Assembly (NCBI RefSeq): GCF_003344785.1 | Contig: NZ_QPMK01000003.1 | Coordinates: 44,877-108,876, forward strand | Direction: 5' to 3' | Length of the DNA: 64,000 bases | Origin: Thalassococcus profundi | GTDB taxonomy: Bacteria; Pseudomonadota; Alphaproteobacteria; Rhodobacterales; Rhodobacteraceae | Shown: piece after piece, positions 27,354 to 37,251 of the stretch | Numbering within the stretch: the stretch's first letter is position 1 | Layout of the letters: each line of letters starts with the position of its first letter | Position numbers and translations under genes: made by a program | Notes under the pieces: generated by a model | What the model was told of the DNA's origin: nothing | Database searches by the model: none | What the model saw: the letters and a program-made list of their open reading frames with translations, nothing else

Positions 27354-28868
27354 TCACAAGCCGAGCTTTGCCGTGACGATCTGGTTGACCGCCGCCGGGT
27401 TGGCCTTGCCGCCCGTGGCCTTCATCACCTGGCCCACGAACCAGCCCGCCAGCTTGGGGTTCTCCTTGGCCTTCTCCACCTGCGCAGGGTTGGCGGCGAT
27501 GACCTCGTCCACCGCCGTTTCGATGGCGCCGGTGTCGGTGACCTGCTTCAAGCCCTTTTCCTCGACGATCCGCGCGGGATCGCCTCCGTCGGTGTAGACG
27601 ATCTCGAAGACGTCTTTGGCGATCTTGCCCGAGATGTCGCCGGATTTGATCAGCGCGATGATGCCGGCAAGCTGCGCCGGCGTGACCGGGCTGTCCTCGA
27701 TGCTGTGATCCTCTTTCTTGAGGCGACCGAAAAGTTCGTTGATGACCCAGTTGGCCGAGAGCTTGCCGTCGCCCGAGGCCTCCACCACCGCTTCGAAATA
27801 GGCGGCATTGGCGGTTTCGGCGGTCAGCACCGAGGCATCGTATTCCGACAGGCCGAAATCCTTGACGAAGCGCGCCTTCTTCTGGTCCGGCAGTTCCGGC
27901 AGGGAGGCCTGGATGCCGTCGACCCAGCCCTGTTCGATTTCCAGCGGCAGCAGGTCGGGGTCGGGGAAGTAGCGATAATCATGCGCCTCTTCCTTGGAGC
28001 GCATCGACCGGGTCTCGTTCTTGTCGGGATCGTAGAGCCGGGTTTCCTGAACCACGGAGCCACCCGATTCCAGAAGCGCGATCTGGCGCCGCGCCTCGTA
28101 GTCGATGGCGGCCTGGATGAAGCGCATGGAGTTCATGTTCTTGATCTCGCAACGCGTGCCGAGGTGGCTGAAATCCTGCGTCTCCTGGTATTTCTCGTAC
28201 TGGCCGGGACGGCAGACGCTGACGTTCACGTCGGCGCGCAGGTTGCCGTTCTGCATGTTGCCGTCGCAGGTGCCGAGGTAGCGCAGGATCTGGCGCAGCT
28301 TGACCACGTAGGCGGCGGCCTCTTCGGGGCCGCGGAGGTCGGGGCGGCTCACAATCTCCATCAGCGCCACGCCGGTGCGGTTGAGGTCCACGAAGCTCAT
28401 GTTCGGGTCCATGTCGTGGATCGACTTGCCGGCGTCCTGCTCGATATGGATGCGCTCGATCCGGACGCGGCGGGCGATGCCCGGTTCCATGTCCACGATC
28501 ACCTCGCCCTCGCCGACGATGGGGTGGTACAGCTGGCTGATCTGGTAGCCTTGCGGCAGGTCCGGATAGAAGTAGTTCTTGCGGTCGAAGGCGGACTTCA
28601 GGTTGATCTGCGCCTTGAGGCCCAAGCCCGTGCGCACCGCCTGTTCGACGCAGAATTCGTTGATCACCGGCAGCATCCCCGGCATCGCCGCGTCGACGAA
28701 GGCGACATGCGAATTGGGTTCGGCGCCAAAGCCGGTCGAGGCGCCGGAAAAGAGCTTGGCCTTGCTGGCGATCTGGGCGTGAACTTCCATCCCGATCACC
28801 AGTTCCCAGTCGTGTTTCGCCCCGGCGATCACCTTGGGTTTGGGCGCTTCAAAACTCAGATCAAGCAT
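27354..28868 (-). CDS. gatB: Asp-tRNA(Asn)/Glu-tRNA(Gln) amidotransferase subunit B
   Basis: Catalyses transamidation of mischarged Glu-tRNA(Gln) and/or Asp-tRNA(Asn) with GatA and GatC. The 504-aa protein is full length: [22 protein letters not shown] at the N-terminus, the [11 protein letters not shown] motif, [12 protein letters not shown] region and the C-terminal GatB/YqeY domain ending [10 protein letters not shown]. gatA and gatC are not in the window. Confidence 0.98.
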   Translation of the reverse strand: MLDLSFEAPKPKVIAGAKHDWELVIGMEVHAQIASKAKLFSGASTGFGAEPNSHVAFVDAAMPGMLPVINEFCVEQAVRTGLGLKAQINLKSAFDRKNYFYPDLPQGYQISQLYHPIVGEGEVIVDMEPGIARRVRIERIHIEQDAGKSIHDMDPNMSFVDLNRTGVALMEIVSRPDLRGPEEAAAYVVKLRQILRYLGTCDGNMQNGNLRADVNVSVCRPGQYEKYQETQDFSHLGTRCEIKNMNSMRFIQAAIDYEARRQIALLESGGSVVQETRLYDPDKNETRSMRSKEEAHDYRYFPDPDLLPLEIEQGWVDGIQASLPELPDQKKARFVKDFGLSEYDASVLTAETANAAYFEAVVEASGDGKLSANWVINELFGRLKKEDHSIEDSPVTPAQLAGIIALIKSGDISGKIAKDVFEIVYTDGGDPARIVEEKGLKQVTDTGAIETAVDEVIAANPAQVEKAKENPKLAGWFVGQVMKATGGKANPAAVNQIVTAKLGL

Positions 28869-28957
28869 GGCTGTCGTCCTTTCCGGGCTGTTCCATCCGC
28901 TTTAGGACAGCGCCCCGGTCAGGGCAAGGGGCAGGCCCGGTCCGGGCCGTCCGCCGG

Positions 28958-30208
28958 TTATGGGGTGACCTGAGGCCCGTCGTCGGAAAAGACCACGCGG
29001 CCTCCGGCCAGGATGTCGGCGGCGAAGTGTTCGGCGATGGCCGACAGGGCCCGTACCCGTCCGCGACGGGTCCCGTCCTCGGTGCCCTTGACCGGCTTTT
29101 CATGGCTGGCGGCGGGGGCCGCGGCCCAGACCAGCGGGTGGATTTCGCGCAGATGGTCGCGCAGGATCCAGTCGAAGCAGCCGGCGATCCTTCCGCGGGC
29201 GCTGCCGGGCGCGGCCATGCCCGACAGCGTAAGCCCGGTGTAGGCGGCCATGACGTTGGCGGTGTGCTGGTCGTCGCGGCGGTCGAGGATGTCGTGCAGG
29301 CCCTCCACGAAAAACTCTGCATCGAGGCGGCGAAAGGCCATGGGATCGAGCGCCACCGCGTCGAAATAGATCCAGGTATAGGCCCCGGCGCCCCAGACTT
29401 CGCCGGTGCGGGCGGCGGTGCGGCGCGCCTCTGCATCCAGCGCCTCGTAGCTGCCGTACCAGCGCGGCAGAAGGTGGCGGCCGAACTGCCGCAGCGCGCC
29501 GTCGTTCTGCGGATCGAGGTCGATGAGGTCCTCGTAATCGTCGGCCATGCGCAGGCTGGGGCGGCTGTCGGCGTCGAGCAGCCCGCAGCGCAGCGCAGCG
29601 AGGCCGGGCGCATCCAGAAGGAAGGGGTCGAAGCGGTCGACGATGCGTGCGGCGGCGCGGTAATGCCCGAGGAAGGCCGCCTTGCGCGCCGCGGGCACCG
29701 CGTCGCGCGGGCTGTCGCCCAGCCAGGCCTGGCCGATGTCCATATGGGCCCGCGCCACCACTGTGGCGACGCCGTGATCCTCGCACAGTTCGCGCAGCAC
29801 CTCCTCCAGGGCCTCGATCGGGTCGTTCGCGGCGCGTACGTCGCCGCGGCGCACCGCGTCGCGCCCGGCCTCGACCGCGTCGGCGCGGGCGCCGGCGGCC
29901 AAAAGATCGGCCAGCGACCGCCCTCCGGAGGTGCGCCGCCGCTGGGTGTCGAAGGTCCGCACCAGGCGACCGAGCTCGACCCAGTTTTCCTGCCGGGCCA
30001 GGTGCTGGCCCTGCGCGAAGACCCGCGTCGCTTCAAGTTCGTCTCGGGTGAGGTCGCGCACCGCGATCTCGATATTGGCGGGGCCGGGTTCGGGCCGCGG
30101 ACGGCGGGTCGGTGCGGCCGGCGACGCGACGGGGCGCAGGGCCTGCAGGACCGGGGACAGGCGGGCGGTGAATGAACGCATCGGGGGCAGCTTTTCAGGC
30201 AGTGTCAT
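28958..30208 (-). CDS. Uncharacterised 416-aa protein
   Basis: I do not recognise the family. The protein is cytoplasmic by appearance (no signal peptide or membrane segment), with an Ala/Arg/Pro-rich N-terminus, then mostly helical sequence containing FAQGQHLARQENW, AAGRDAV-type and DPIEALEEVLREL repeats suggestive of helical-repeat packing, and a Trp/Tyr-rich part (LLPRWYGSYEALDAEARR, AGAYTWIYFDAVALDPMAFRRLD). Two starts are possible, at 30208 (MTLPEKLPPM) or 30181 (MRSFTARL). Divergent from the lytic transglycosylase gene. Conserved-looking and certainly coding by frame use. Confidence 0.8.
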   Translation of the reverse strand: MTLPEKLPPMRSFTARLSPVLQALRPVASPAAPTRRPRPEPGPANIEIAVRDLTRDELEATRVFAQGQHLARQENWVELGRLVRTFDTQRRRTSGGRSLADLLAAGARADAVEAGRDAVRRGDVRAANDPIEALEEVLRELCEDHGVATVVARAHMDIGQAWLGDSPRDAVPAARKAAFLGHYRAAARIVDRFDPFLLDAPGLAALRCGLLDADSRPSLRMADDYEDLIDLDPQNDGALRQFGRHLLPRWYGSYEALDAEARRTAARTGEVWGAGAYTWIYFDAVALDPMAFRRLDAEFFVEGLHDILDRRDDQHTANVMAAYTGLTLSGMAAPGSARGRIAGCFDWILRDHLREIHPLVWAAAPAASHEKPVKGTEDGTRRGRVRALSAIAEHFAADILAGGRVVFSDDGPQVTP

Positions 30209-30411
30209 GGGGCCGAAATTGCGCGTGCAATCTGGCTCAATAAAGGCGCGGACATGGAGCGGTTGGGCTTTCTTCCCGGCTTTCCTGAGGGGTGTCGCAG
30301 GATAGGCGATAATCTGTTTAAAAACCGGAAACGGGATCCGGTCGGAGCCTTCCCGCGCATCGGGTGCACAAAGCTTGCGCAAACTGCTGGAATCTGGGCA
30401 CTCTGTGCGCC

Positions 30412-31140
30412 ATGCGCCTGTCTGCCTTTGCCTTTCTACTGTCGTTTCTGCCCTCCGCCGGATGGCCGGGCGACCATGCGCCGGAACCCGCCGCCATGGT
30501 GGTCGAGACGCCCGACAATGCGGCGCTTCCCGAGGCCGTGGCGGAGGCGCCTGTGTCCGCGCAGGCGGTCGGCACGTCGGTGCGGCCGAAGGCGCGCAGC
30601 ACCTTCCTGCCGCGGGCGCGCTGGTCCAACGCGGGGCGCGGGGCGATCTGGACGCGGTCGGCGATCTCGGCGCTGCGCAGCCACGCCAACGCCCTGCCGC
30701 GCACCGTGCCGCGCGACATCGACGACTGGTGCCCGGCCTATCGCACCGCCGGTTTGCGCGAACGCGAGGCGTTCTGGGTCGGGCTGATTTCGGCGCTGGC
30801 CAAGCACGAAAGCACCTATCGCCCCAGAGCCGTCGGCGGCGGCGGGCGCTGGCACGGGCTGCTGCAGATCCTGCCCGGCACGGCGCGGGGCTATGGCTGC
30901 CGCGCGCGCACCGGACCCGCGCTGCAGAACGCTCCGGCAAACCTGAGCTGCGCGCTGCGGATCATGGCGCGCACGGTGCAGCGGGACGGCGTGGTGTCAC
31001 AGGGCATGCGCGGCGTCGCCGCCGACTGGGGCCCGTTCCACAGCCGGTCGAAGCGGCGCGACATGATGGCCTGGACGCGGGCGCAGACCTATTGCAAACC
31101 GATCTCGTCTGTCCGGCCGCGGGCGCGTCCGGCAGGTTAA
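30412..31140 (+). CDS. Lytic transglycosylase-like (SLT domain) exported protein
   Basis: A 242-aa protein with a signal peptide (MRLSAFAFLLSFLPSAGW), a Pro/Ala-rich spacer and a C-terminal SLT-like domain. The catalytic Glu is in ALAKHESTYRP and the pocket sequence GLLQILPGTARGYGC follows, as in soluble lytic transglycosylases. It would cleave peptidoglycan glycan strands in the periplasm. ATG chosen at 30412 because it starts the signal peptide. Confidence 0.9.
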   Translation: MRLSAFAFLLSFLPSAGWPGDHAPEPAAMVVETPDNAALPEAVAEAPVSAQAVGTSVRPKARSTFLPRARWSNAGRGAIWTRSAISALRSHANALPRTVPRDIDDWCPAYRTAGLREREAFWVGLISALAKHESTYRPRAVGGGGRWHGLLQILPGTARGYGCRARTGPALQNAPANLSCALRIMARTVQRDGVVSQGMRGVAADWGPFHSRSKRRDMMAWTRAQTYCKPISSVRPRARPAG

Positions 31141-31164
31141 ACCGCACAGCGGCATCCGATTTGG

Positions 31165-31197
31165 AAAAAAAAGAGACGGCCCGACCGATGACCGGGC
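31165..31197 (-). terminator. Probable terminator of the acyltransferase gene
   Basis: On the minus strand a GCCCG...CGGGC stem (5-base arms, loop of nine) is followed by TCTC and eight T's. It lies just 3' of the acyltransferase gene. Confidence 0.65.
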
Positions 31198-31204
31198 GGC
31201 GTGC

Positions 31205-32068
31205 TCAGGCCTTGAGCCAGAACGGGCGGCGGGTGCTGTGCAGCAGCGACACCGCCGGAGCGCTGGGACCGCCGAGCGCCAGGGTGGCGCGGCGCAGCAT
31301 CTCGATCCCGTCTTCGGACCGCGCGGGCAGGGCACTGGCCGAGATCGGCTCTCCGACCGTCACGCGATAGGGCTGACGGTGCTTGTTGAGCGTCTCGTGA
31401 AAGAGGGTGATGTCGCGCAGCGTCGGGTGGATCAGGTCGAAGAGATAGAACAGCAACGAATTGCGCGCGCGGATGTGGATCGGAATGATCGGCAGGTCGA
31501 ACTTGCGGGCGATCATCGCCGCCGAGGACATCCAGGGACGTTCGTGCAGGCTGAGCCCGCGCCGCTTCGCCAGACGCCCGGCGGGAAAAATCACGCCCAG
31601 GCGGCCTTCGGCGGTCGCCTTGCGGGTGTATTGCATGGTTTCGCGGGTCTTGGCGTGGCTGCGCTTTTCGGTGCGCCATTCCACCGGCGCGATCATGTCC
31701 TGCATCTGTGGCAGGACGCGCAGGATGTCGTGGTTTGCGAAGTAATAGGCATCGGGCCGGTGCGCGGCGATCAGGTGATGCAGCATGATCCCGTCGGCGA
31801 TGCCGGTGGGGTGGTTGGCGACGATCAGCGCCGCCCCGTGTTTCGGTATGTGACCCAGCCCCGCGACCTCGACGTCGCGCGCCAACAGCTGCGCCATGGC
31901 CGACATGATCTCGTCACTCGGCCTGTCCCGGAACGTCTCGGCCAGCGCGACGGTCCGGTCATACCCCAACACCCGGTTGAGCGCGGACCGCGCGACCCGA
32001 GTGCCGGGACGGCTGGCAAAGAGCCACGGGGCGCGTTCCTGGATCAGCGGGTCGATACGGTCTTGCAT
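31205..32068 (-). CDS. 1-acyl-glycerol-3-phosphate acyltransferase-like protein
   Basis: A 287-aa PlsC-family acyltransferase, acting on lyso-lipids at the inner membrane. Motif I is NHPTGIAD (HxxxxD, about residue 90), and motif III-like VIFPAGRLAKRRGLSL and motif IV-like LPIIPIHIRARNS follow. No clear membrane helix. Ornithine-lipid synthesis or phospholipid acylation are both possible; the exact substrate is unknown. Confidence 0.9.
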   Translation of the reverse strand: MQDRIDPLIQERAPWLFASRPGTRVARSALNRVLGYDRTVALAETFRDRPSDEIMSAMAQLLARDVEVAGLGHIPKHGAALIVANHPTGIADGIMLHHLIAAHRPDAYYFANHDILRVLPQMQDMIAPVEWRTEKRSHAKTRETMQYTRKATAEGRLGVIFPAGRLAKRRGLSLHERPWMSSAAMIARKFDLPIIPIHIRARNSLLFYLFDLIHPTLRDITLFHETLNKHRQPYRVTVGEPISASALPARSEDGIEMLRRATLALGGPSAPAVSLLHSTRRPFWLKA

Positions 32069-32228
32069 GGCAGTCTCAAATCAGGGTTCTGCGACACGTG
32101 CGTGACAGGTGACGCGCGGAGGCCCTGACATCAAGGCATTTTTCGCGGCCCGTCACCAGCGGCACAAACTGGCTTACGATCTGGTTAACGCGCGCGATCC
32201 GCCGCCGGTTCCCGAAAAAAGTCACGGT

Positions 32229-32654
32229 TCAGAAAGGTGAGAAGGGATGGCGTTCGAGCCGCAGCCCAGCCCGGGTCGCCGCTTCTTCGAGCTTTGGGCC
32301 GGGCGGAACGCAGTCGGGCGGCAGGCGTTGCCTGCTGCCGTCATCGAGCTGTACCGACAGCCGCAGGCTGCCGTCAAAGCGCCGGTCCAGCCGCAGGTGA
32401 TCGATCCGCGTGAGCGCGATGTGGCCCGTCGAAGTGCCGCTCTGCCAGGTCAGCCCGGTGTCGTCGAGCACGAGGCGCGCGACCTTGCCGGTGATCAGCT
32501 CCCAGAGCAGGGGCAGGGTGAACAGACCCAGCCCCGCGACGATCCAGGTTTCGGCATCGAGCCACAGCCACCCGCCGGCCAGAATGGCCCAGGCGGACAC
32601 GAGGCCAAGCACGGCGCGCGGGCTGCGGGCGGGGGACGCGTAATCAAGACGCAT
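32229..32654 (-). CDS. Small membrane protein, PH-like (hypothetical)
   Basis: A 141-aa protein with two adjacent membrane segments (about residues 14-50, AVLGLVSAWAILAGGWLWL and WIVAGLGLFTLPLLW) and a C-terminal beta-rich part (VARLVLDDTGLTWQSG, IDHLRLDRRFDGSLRLSVQL) like bacterial PH-type domains. Ends 42 bases upstream... of no motif; lies directly after pepN on the opposite side of a short gap. Function unknown. Confidence 0.8.
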   Translation of the reverse strand: MRLDYASPARSPRAVLGLVSAWAILAGGWLWLDAETWIVAGLGLFTLPLLWELITGKVARLVLDDTGLTWQSGTSTGHIALTRIDHLRLDRRFDGSLRLSVQLDDGSRQRLPPDCVPPGPKLEEAATRAGLRLERHPFSPF

Positions 32655-32696
32655 GGTATCGCCGGTGCGTCAGGGCCCGACGCAGGCCGGCGCGGA

Positions 32697-35249
32697 TCAC
32701 CCGAGCATCCGCGTCACCATCTCGGTGCTGTCGCGGCTCAGGCCGGGCGTGTCGGCGATGCGGGTGAGCGCGGCGCGCATCCTTGCCTGCCGGTCGGCGT
32801 CGTAGCGCCGCCAGGTCTGGAAGGCGCTGCACATCCGCGCGGCGGTCTGCGGGTTCTTGGCATCGAGCTTGATCAGCCAGTCGGCCAGCTGGTCGTAGCC
32901 CGCGCCATCCGCCCGGTGAAAGCCCGCATGGTTGCCCGCCAGCGCGCCAAAGACCGCGCGGAACCGGTTGGGATTCTTCATGTCGAAGGCCGGGTGCTCG
33001 GTCAGCAGGCCCGCCATCTCGACCGCCATCGCGGGCGGGGCATAGGCGATCTGCACGCCGAACCACTTGTCCATCACCAGCCGGTCGTGCCGCCATTGCT
33101 TTTCGAAGGCGCGCAGGGCGCTGTCGGCGGCGCCGATGGTGATGAGGCTGGTCAGGGCCGACAGCTGCGCGGTCATGTTGTCGGCGCCGTCGAATTGCGC
33201 CTGCGCGGCGGCGCCTCCGTCGAGCCGGCTTTGCATCGCCAGCAGCGACGATCCCAGCGCGCGCTTGCCGGCCTGTTCCGCATCGGGACGGAAAGGCGCG
33301 GTGACCTCGGTTTCGCGAGCCAGCATGGGCAGGTCTGCCTGCCAGAGCTCCGCGCGGGTCTGCCGGTGCGCCTCGGCCGCGGCGTGGATGGAGTCGGGAT
33401 CGGGCGTGACACCGCGCTGGTGCAGCGCCTGCGCCAGTTCCGACTGCGACGGCAGGCCCAGCAGCAGCGCGCGGTAGGCAGGGTCCTGCGCGGCGTTCTT
33501 GACCACCTCGAGCAGCGCCGACAGCCATGCGGTGTCCGGGCCGGCCTCGGCCCCGGTGATCGACGCGATCAGCGACTCCTGCGCCAGCGCGCGATTGGCT
33601 TCCCAGCGGTTGAACGGGTCGGTGTCATGGGCCAGCAGGAACAGCCGTTCCTGCCGCGACGCTGCGCGTTCCAGCACCACCGGCGCGGAAAAGCCGCGCA
33701 GGACCGAGGCCACGGGGCGCTCGGACAATCCCCCGAAATCAAAGCTTTGTTCCGCTTCCGTCATCTCGAGCAGCGTCGTCGGCACGACCTCGTCACCACT
33801 CGGCGAAAGCAGTCCTACGGCGATGGGCAGCACCTGCGGCAGCTTTTCGTCCTGACCCGGCGTCGGCGGCGTGCGCTGTTTAAAGGTGAGCGTGAAGGTG
33901 CCGTTCTCGAACCGTTCCGCGACCTGCAGATGGGGCGTGCCGCTCTGGCTGTACCAGCGTTTGAACTGGGTCAGATCCCGGCCCGTCACGTCCTCGAAGA
34001 CCTTGAGCCAGTCCTCGATGGTGCAGGCCTGCCCGTCGTGCCGGTCGAAATAGAGCGTGAGCGCCTTGGCATAGACCTCGTCCCCCACAAGGCGCTTCAG
34101 CATCCCGATCACCTCGGCGCCCTTCTCGTAGACCGTCGCGGTGTAGAAGTTGTTGATTTCCTGAAAGCTTTCGGGCCGGACGGGATGCGACAGCGGCCCT
34201 TGGTCCTCGGGGAACTGACGCGCGCGCAGGTCGATCACGTCGCCGATGCGCTTCACAGGGGCCGAGCGCATGTCGGAGGTGAATTCGCTGTCGCGGTAGA
34301 CCGTCAGCCCCTCCTTGAGGCAGAGTTGGAACCAGTCGCGGCAGGTGATGCGGTTGCCGGTCCAGTTGTGGAAATACTCATGCGCGATGATCGCCTCGAT
34401 CCGCTCGAAATTGGCATCGGTGCTGGTCTCGGGGCTGGCGAGGACGGCGGCGGAGTTGAAGATGTTGAGCCCCTTGTTCTCCATCGCGCCCATGTTGAAA
34501 TCGTCGACCGCCACGACGTTGAAGATGTCGAGGTCGTATTCGCGCCCGTAGACCTCTTCGTCCCAGCGCATCGACGCTTTCAGCGCCTGCATCCCGAAGG
34601 CGCATTTGCCCTCGTCACCGGGGCGGACCCAGATGTTGAGCTCCACCTCCTTGCCGGACATGGTGGTGAAGCGGTCGGGGTGGTTCACGAGGTCGCCCGC
34701 CACGAGCGCGAAAAGGTAGGCGGGCTTGGGCCAGGGGTCGTGCCATTCCGCCCAGCCCTCGCCACTGTCCACCGGGTTGCCGTTCGACAAAAGCACCGGG
34801 TGCGGGCCTTCGATGCGGACGGTGAAGACCGCCATGACGTCGGGCCGGTCCGGGTAGAAGGTGATCTTGCGGAACCCTTCCGCCTCGCATTGGGTGCAGT
34901 ACATGCCGTTCGACATGTAGAGCCCTTCGAGCGCGGTGTTGCTCTCGGGCGCGATTTCGACCTCGGCCTCCCAGATGAAGGGGCCGTCGGGCACGGTGCA
35001 GCGCAGGCCCTGATCGCTGAGCTGCGGCGTGACCGCCGCGCCGTCGATCTTTGCCCAAAGCAGCGTCAGCTCTTCGCCATGCAGAAAGAAGTCGCGGTCC
35101 TGCGCCTCGGGGTTCGGGGCGAAACGGATGCGGCTTTGCACACGCGTCTTTCCGGGATCGAGGCGGACGGTCAGGTGAACGTCTTCGACCCCGTAGCCGA
35201 AGGGGGTGTAATCGGCCAGGTAGACGGTCTGCGGCGCGGCGTCTTTCAT
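32697..35249 (-). CDS. pepN: Aminopeptidase N (M1 family)
   Basis: Zinc aminopeptidase for general peptide turnover. The 850-aa protein has the GAMEN substrate motif (GAMENKGLN, about residue 253), the HEXXH zinc motif in IIAHEYFHNWTGNR (about residue 287) and the second zinc Glu downstream. Its C-terminal domains DUF3458 match E. coli PepN size. I chose the ATG at 35249 with GGAG eight bases upstream, over a GTG three codons earlier. Confidence 0.97.
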   Translation of the reverse strand: MKDAAPQTVYLADYTPFGYGVEDVHLTVRLDPGKTRVQSRIRFAPNPEAQDRDFFLHGEELTLLWAKIDGAAVTPQLSDQGLRCTVPDGPFIWEAEVEIAPESNTALEGLYMSNGMYCTQCEAEGFRKITFYPDRPDVMAVFTVRIEGPHPVLLSNGNPVDSGEGWAEWHDPWPKPAYLFALVAGDLVNHPDRFTTMSGKEVELNIWVRPGDEGKCAFGMQALKASMRWDEEVYGREYDLDIFNVVAVDDFNMGAMENKGLNIFNSAAVLASPETSTDANFERIEAIIAHEYFHNWTGNRITCRDWFQLCLKEGLTVYRDSEFTSDMRSAPVKRIGDVIDLRARQFPEDQGPLSHPVRPESFQEINNFYTATVYEKGAEVIGMLKRLVGDEVYAKALTLYFDRHDGQACTIEDWLKVFEDVTGRDLTQFKRWYSQSGTPHLQVAERFENGTFTLTFKQRTPPTPGQDEKLPQVLPIAVGLLSPSGDEVVPTTLLEMTEAEQSFDFGGLSERPVASVLRGFSAPVVLERAASRQERLFLLAHDTDPFNRWEANRALAQESLIASITGAEAGPDTAWLSALLEVVKNAAQDPAYRALLLGLPSQSELAQALHQRGVTPDPDSIHAAAEAHRQTRAELWQADLPMLARETEVTAPFRPDAEQAGKRALGSSLLAMQSRLDGGAAAQAQFDGADNMTAQLSALTSLITIGAADSALRAFEKQWRHDRLVMDKWFGVQIAYAPPAMAVEMAGLLTEHPAFDMKNPNRFRAVFGALAGNHAGFHRADGAGYDQLADWLIKLDAKNPQTAARMCSAFQTWRRYDADRQARMRAALTRIADTPGLSRDSTEMVTRMLG

Positions 35250-35366
35250 TGAAATCACTCCGGTTTTTCAAGGCAAAGGGCGGAACTTTGCGGCTGGCCA
35301 AGTGTTAGGCTGACTAAGGGGGTGCTTCAACAGCGCCCCGCCAAGATATTGTGAAAAGGAAATGGT

Positions 35367-35564
35367 ATGTCTGCTCCCGACACCAATGTGAAAAAGCAGG
35401 AAAAAGCTCATAAACCATCGCTTCTGGGCATCAAGGGCGTTTTGGTCTTTGCCGGCGTCTTGCTTGCGGGCCTGATCGTCTGGACCTTTGTTCAAAGCGA
35501 CGGCGTGGACGGATCCGATGTTCAGGTCGATAGCCGCACCGGCGAAGTTGTCGGAACCGAATAA
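35367..35564 (+). CDS. Small membrane protein (hypothetical)
   Basis: A 65-aa protein with a basic N-terminus (KKQEKAHKPS), one membrane helix (GVLVFAGVLLAGLIVWTFV, about residues 27-45) and a short acidic outer tail. AAAGGAAATGGT precedes the ATG. It stands directly upstream of the photolyase gene, 18 bases from its start, so the two may be co-transcribed. No family recognised. Confidence 0.72.
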   Translation: MSAPDTNVKKQEKAHKPSLLGIKGVLVFAGVLLAGLIVWTFVQSDGVDGSDVQVDSRTGEVVGTE

Positions 35565-35582
35565 CACCTTACTTCGTCCCGC

Positions 35583-37088
35583 ATGACGACACTTCTGTGG
35601 TTCAAGCGGGACTTGCGATTGGCCGATCACCCGGCCTTGCACAGGGCGCTGCGTTTCGCAGCGCCTTTTGCATTGTATATCGTCGAGCCGGAGTATTGGC
35701 GGCTTGACGATAGCTCGGGGCGGCAATGGGCGTTCCTGCGCGAAAGCCTTGCCGATCTGCGCCGCGATCTTCAGGGGCGTGGCAGCGATCTGGTGATCCG
35801 GCAGGGGGACGCGGTCGAGGTTCTGGCCGCCGTGCAGGCCGAGACCGGGTTCGGCCGCATCGTCAGCCACGAGGAAACCGGCAACGGCTGGACCTTCGCG
35901 CGCGACAAGCGGGTCGCCGCCTGGGCGCGCAAAGCGGGCGTGGTGTGGGACGAACTGCCGCAATCCGGGGTGGTGCGCCGGCTCGACACCCGCGACCGCT
36001 GGGCGGCGCAGCGCAACCGGTTCATGGCGCAGGACCCCTTGCCCGCGCCCGAGGCCTTGCCGCCTGTGCCCGTCGATCCGGGCCCTTTGCCCAAGCTCGA
36101 CCTGCCCGATGACTGCCCCGGGCGCCAGACCGGCGGACGCCGCGCCGCCGAGGCTTTGCTGGCCAGCTTTCTGCAGGAGCGCGGCCAGACTTACCGCCGC
36201 GCCATGTCATCGCCGCTAGAGGGGGCGGACGCCTGTTCGCGGCTCAGCCCGCATCTGGCGGTCGGCACGCTGTCGGTGCGCGAGGCGGTGCAGGCGACGG
36301 CAGCGGCGCAGCGCGCACGGCGCGGCACGCGGGATGGCTGGCTGGGCAGTCTCAAGAGCTTCCAGTCGCGACTCGCCTGGCGCGATCACTTCATGCAGAA
36401 GCTCGAGGACGAACCGGCCATCGAGTGGGAGCAGATGCACGCCGGGTGCCGTGGCCTCCGCCCGGCCGAACCGGACGCGGACAACCTTGCCGCCTGGTGC
36501 GAAGGGCGCACCGGTGTCCCCTTCGTCGACGCCTGCATGCGCTCGCTCAACGCCACCGGCTGGCTCAATTTCCGCATGCGCTCGATGCTGATGAGCTTTG
36601 CCGCCTATCACCTCTGGCTCGACTGGCGCGCGCCGGGGCTGCACCTTGCCCGGATGTTCACCGATTACGAGCCGGGCATCCACTGGAGCCAGGTGCAGAT
36701 GCAGTCGGGCACGACGGGCATCAACACGCCCCGCATCTACAACCCGGTGAAACAGGGCCACGACCAGGACCCCGAAGGCGTGTTCACCCGCCGCTGGGTG
36801 CCGGAACTGGCCGAGGTGCCGGACAAGGTCCTGCAAGAGCCGTGGCGCTGGGAGCGGGCCGGGACGCTGGACTATCCCGCGCCCATCGTCGACGTGGCCG
36901 AGGCCGCGCGCGAGGCGCGCAGCAGGATCTGGTCGCTGCGTGGCGATGCCCGCTTCCGCGCGGAATCGCAGCGGGTTGTGACGAAACACGCCAGTCGCAA
37001 GGACGGCTCGGGCCATTTCGTCGACGACCGCGCGCCCCGGCGCAAGCCGCGCAAGACCTCGCCCGATCAGTTGAAGCTGGACCTCTGA
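35583..37088 (+). CDS. Cryptochrome/photolyase family protein
   Basis: A 501-aa FAD flavoprotein for light-driven DNA repair or light sensing. The N-terminal Rossmann domain starts [16 protein letters not shown]; the C-terminal FAD domain includes [39 protein letters not shown] and [11 protein letters not shown], with the family's WNFRMR-type core. It is followed by a DUF2256 gene two bases later, a pairing seen with a cyanobacterial/proteobacterial photolyase-like subgroup. Whether it repairs CPDs or acts as a cryptochrome cannot be told here. Confidence 0.93.
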   Translation: MTTLLWFKRDLRLADHPALHRALRFAAPFALYIVEPEYWRLDDSSGRQWAFLRESLADLRRDLQGRGSDLVIRQGDAVEVLAAVQAETGFGRIVSHEETGNGWTFARDKRVAAWARKAGVVWDELPQSGVVRRLDTRDRWAAQRNRFMAQDPLPAPEALPPVPVDPGPLPKLDLPDDCPGRQTGGRRAAEALLASFLQERGQTYRRAMSSPLEGADACSRLSPHLAVGTLSVREAVQATAAAQRARRGTRDGWLGSLKSFQSRLAWRDHFMQKLEDEPAIEWEQMHAGCRGLRPAEPDADNLAAWCEGRTGVPFVDACMRSLNATGWLNFRMRSMLMSFAAYHLWLDWRAPGLHLARMFTDYEPGIHWSQVQMQSGTTGINTPRIYNPVKQGHDQDPEGVFTRRWVPELAEVPDKVLQEPWRWERAGTLDYPAPIVDVAEAAREARSRIWSLRGDARFRAESQRVVTKHASRKDGSGHFVDDRAPRRKPRKTSPDQLKLDL

Positions 37089-37089
37089 C

Positions 37090-37251
37090 ATGCCGAAGCA
37101 GCGCCGCAAATCCGACCTGCCGTCTAAGATCTGTGCCACCTGCGGGCGGCCCTTCGCCTGGCGCAAGAAGTGGGAAAAGGTTTGGGACGAAGTGCGCTAT
37201 TGCAGCGACCGTTGCCGGGCGGCGCGCAAATCTCAGTCAGCGCCCACGTGA
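37090..37251 (+). CDS. DUF2256 zinc-ribbon protein
   Basis: A 53-aa protein with four cysteines in a zinc-ribbon pattern (ICATCGRPF ... RYCSDRC), plus many basic residues, suggesting zinc-dependent nucleic-acid binding. It starts one base after the photolyase stop, so it is co-translated. Its last 19 bases overlap the 3' end of the convergent SRPBCC gene. Confidence 0.88.
   Translation: MPKQRRKSDLPSKICATCGRPFAWRKKWEKVWDEVRYCSDRCRAARKSQSAPT

Noticed and set aside
30209-30940. Long N-terminal extension of the 416-aa unknown protein
   Set aside because: The extension is Arg/Ala low-complexity sequence antisense to the lytic transglycosylase gene; normal starts exist at 30208 and 30181.
32247-35252. 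A 1001-codon plus-strand open frame
   Set aside because: Exact shadow of pepN, which has GAMEN and HEXXH motifs on the other strand.
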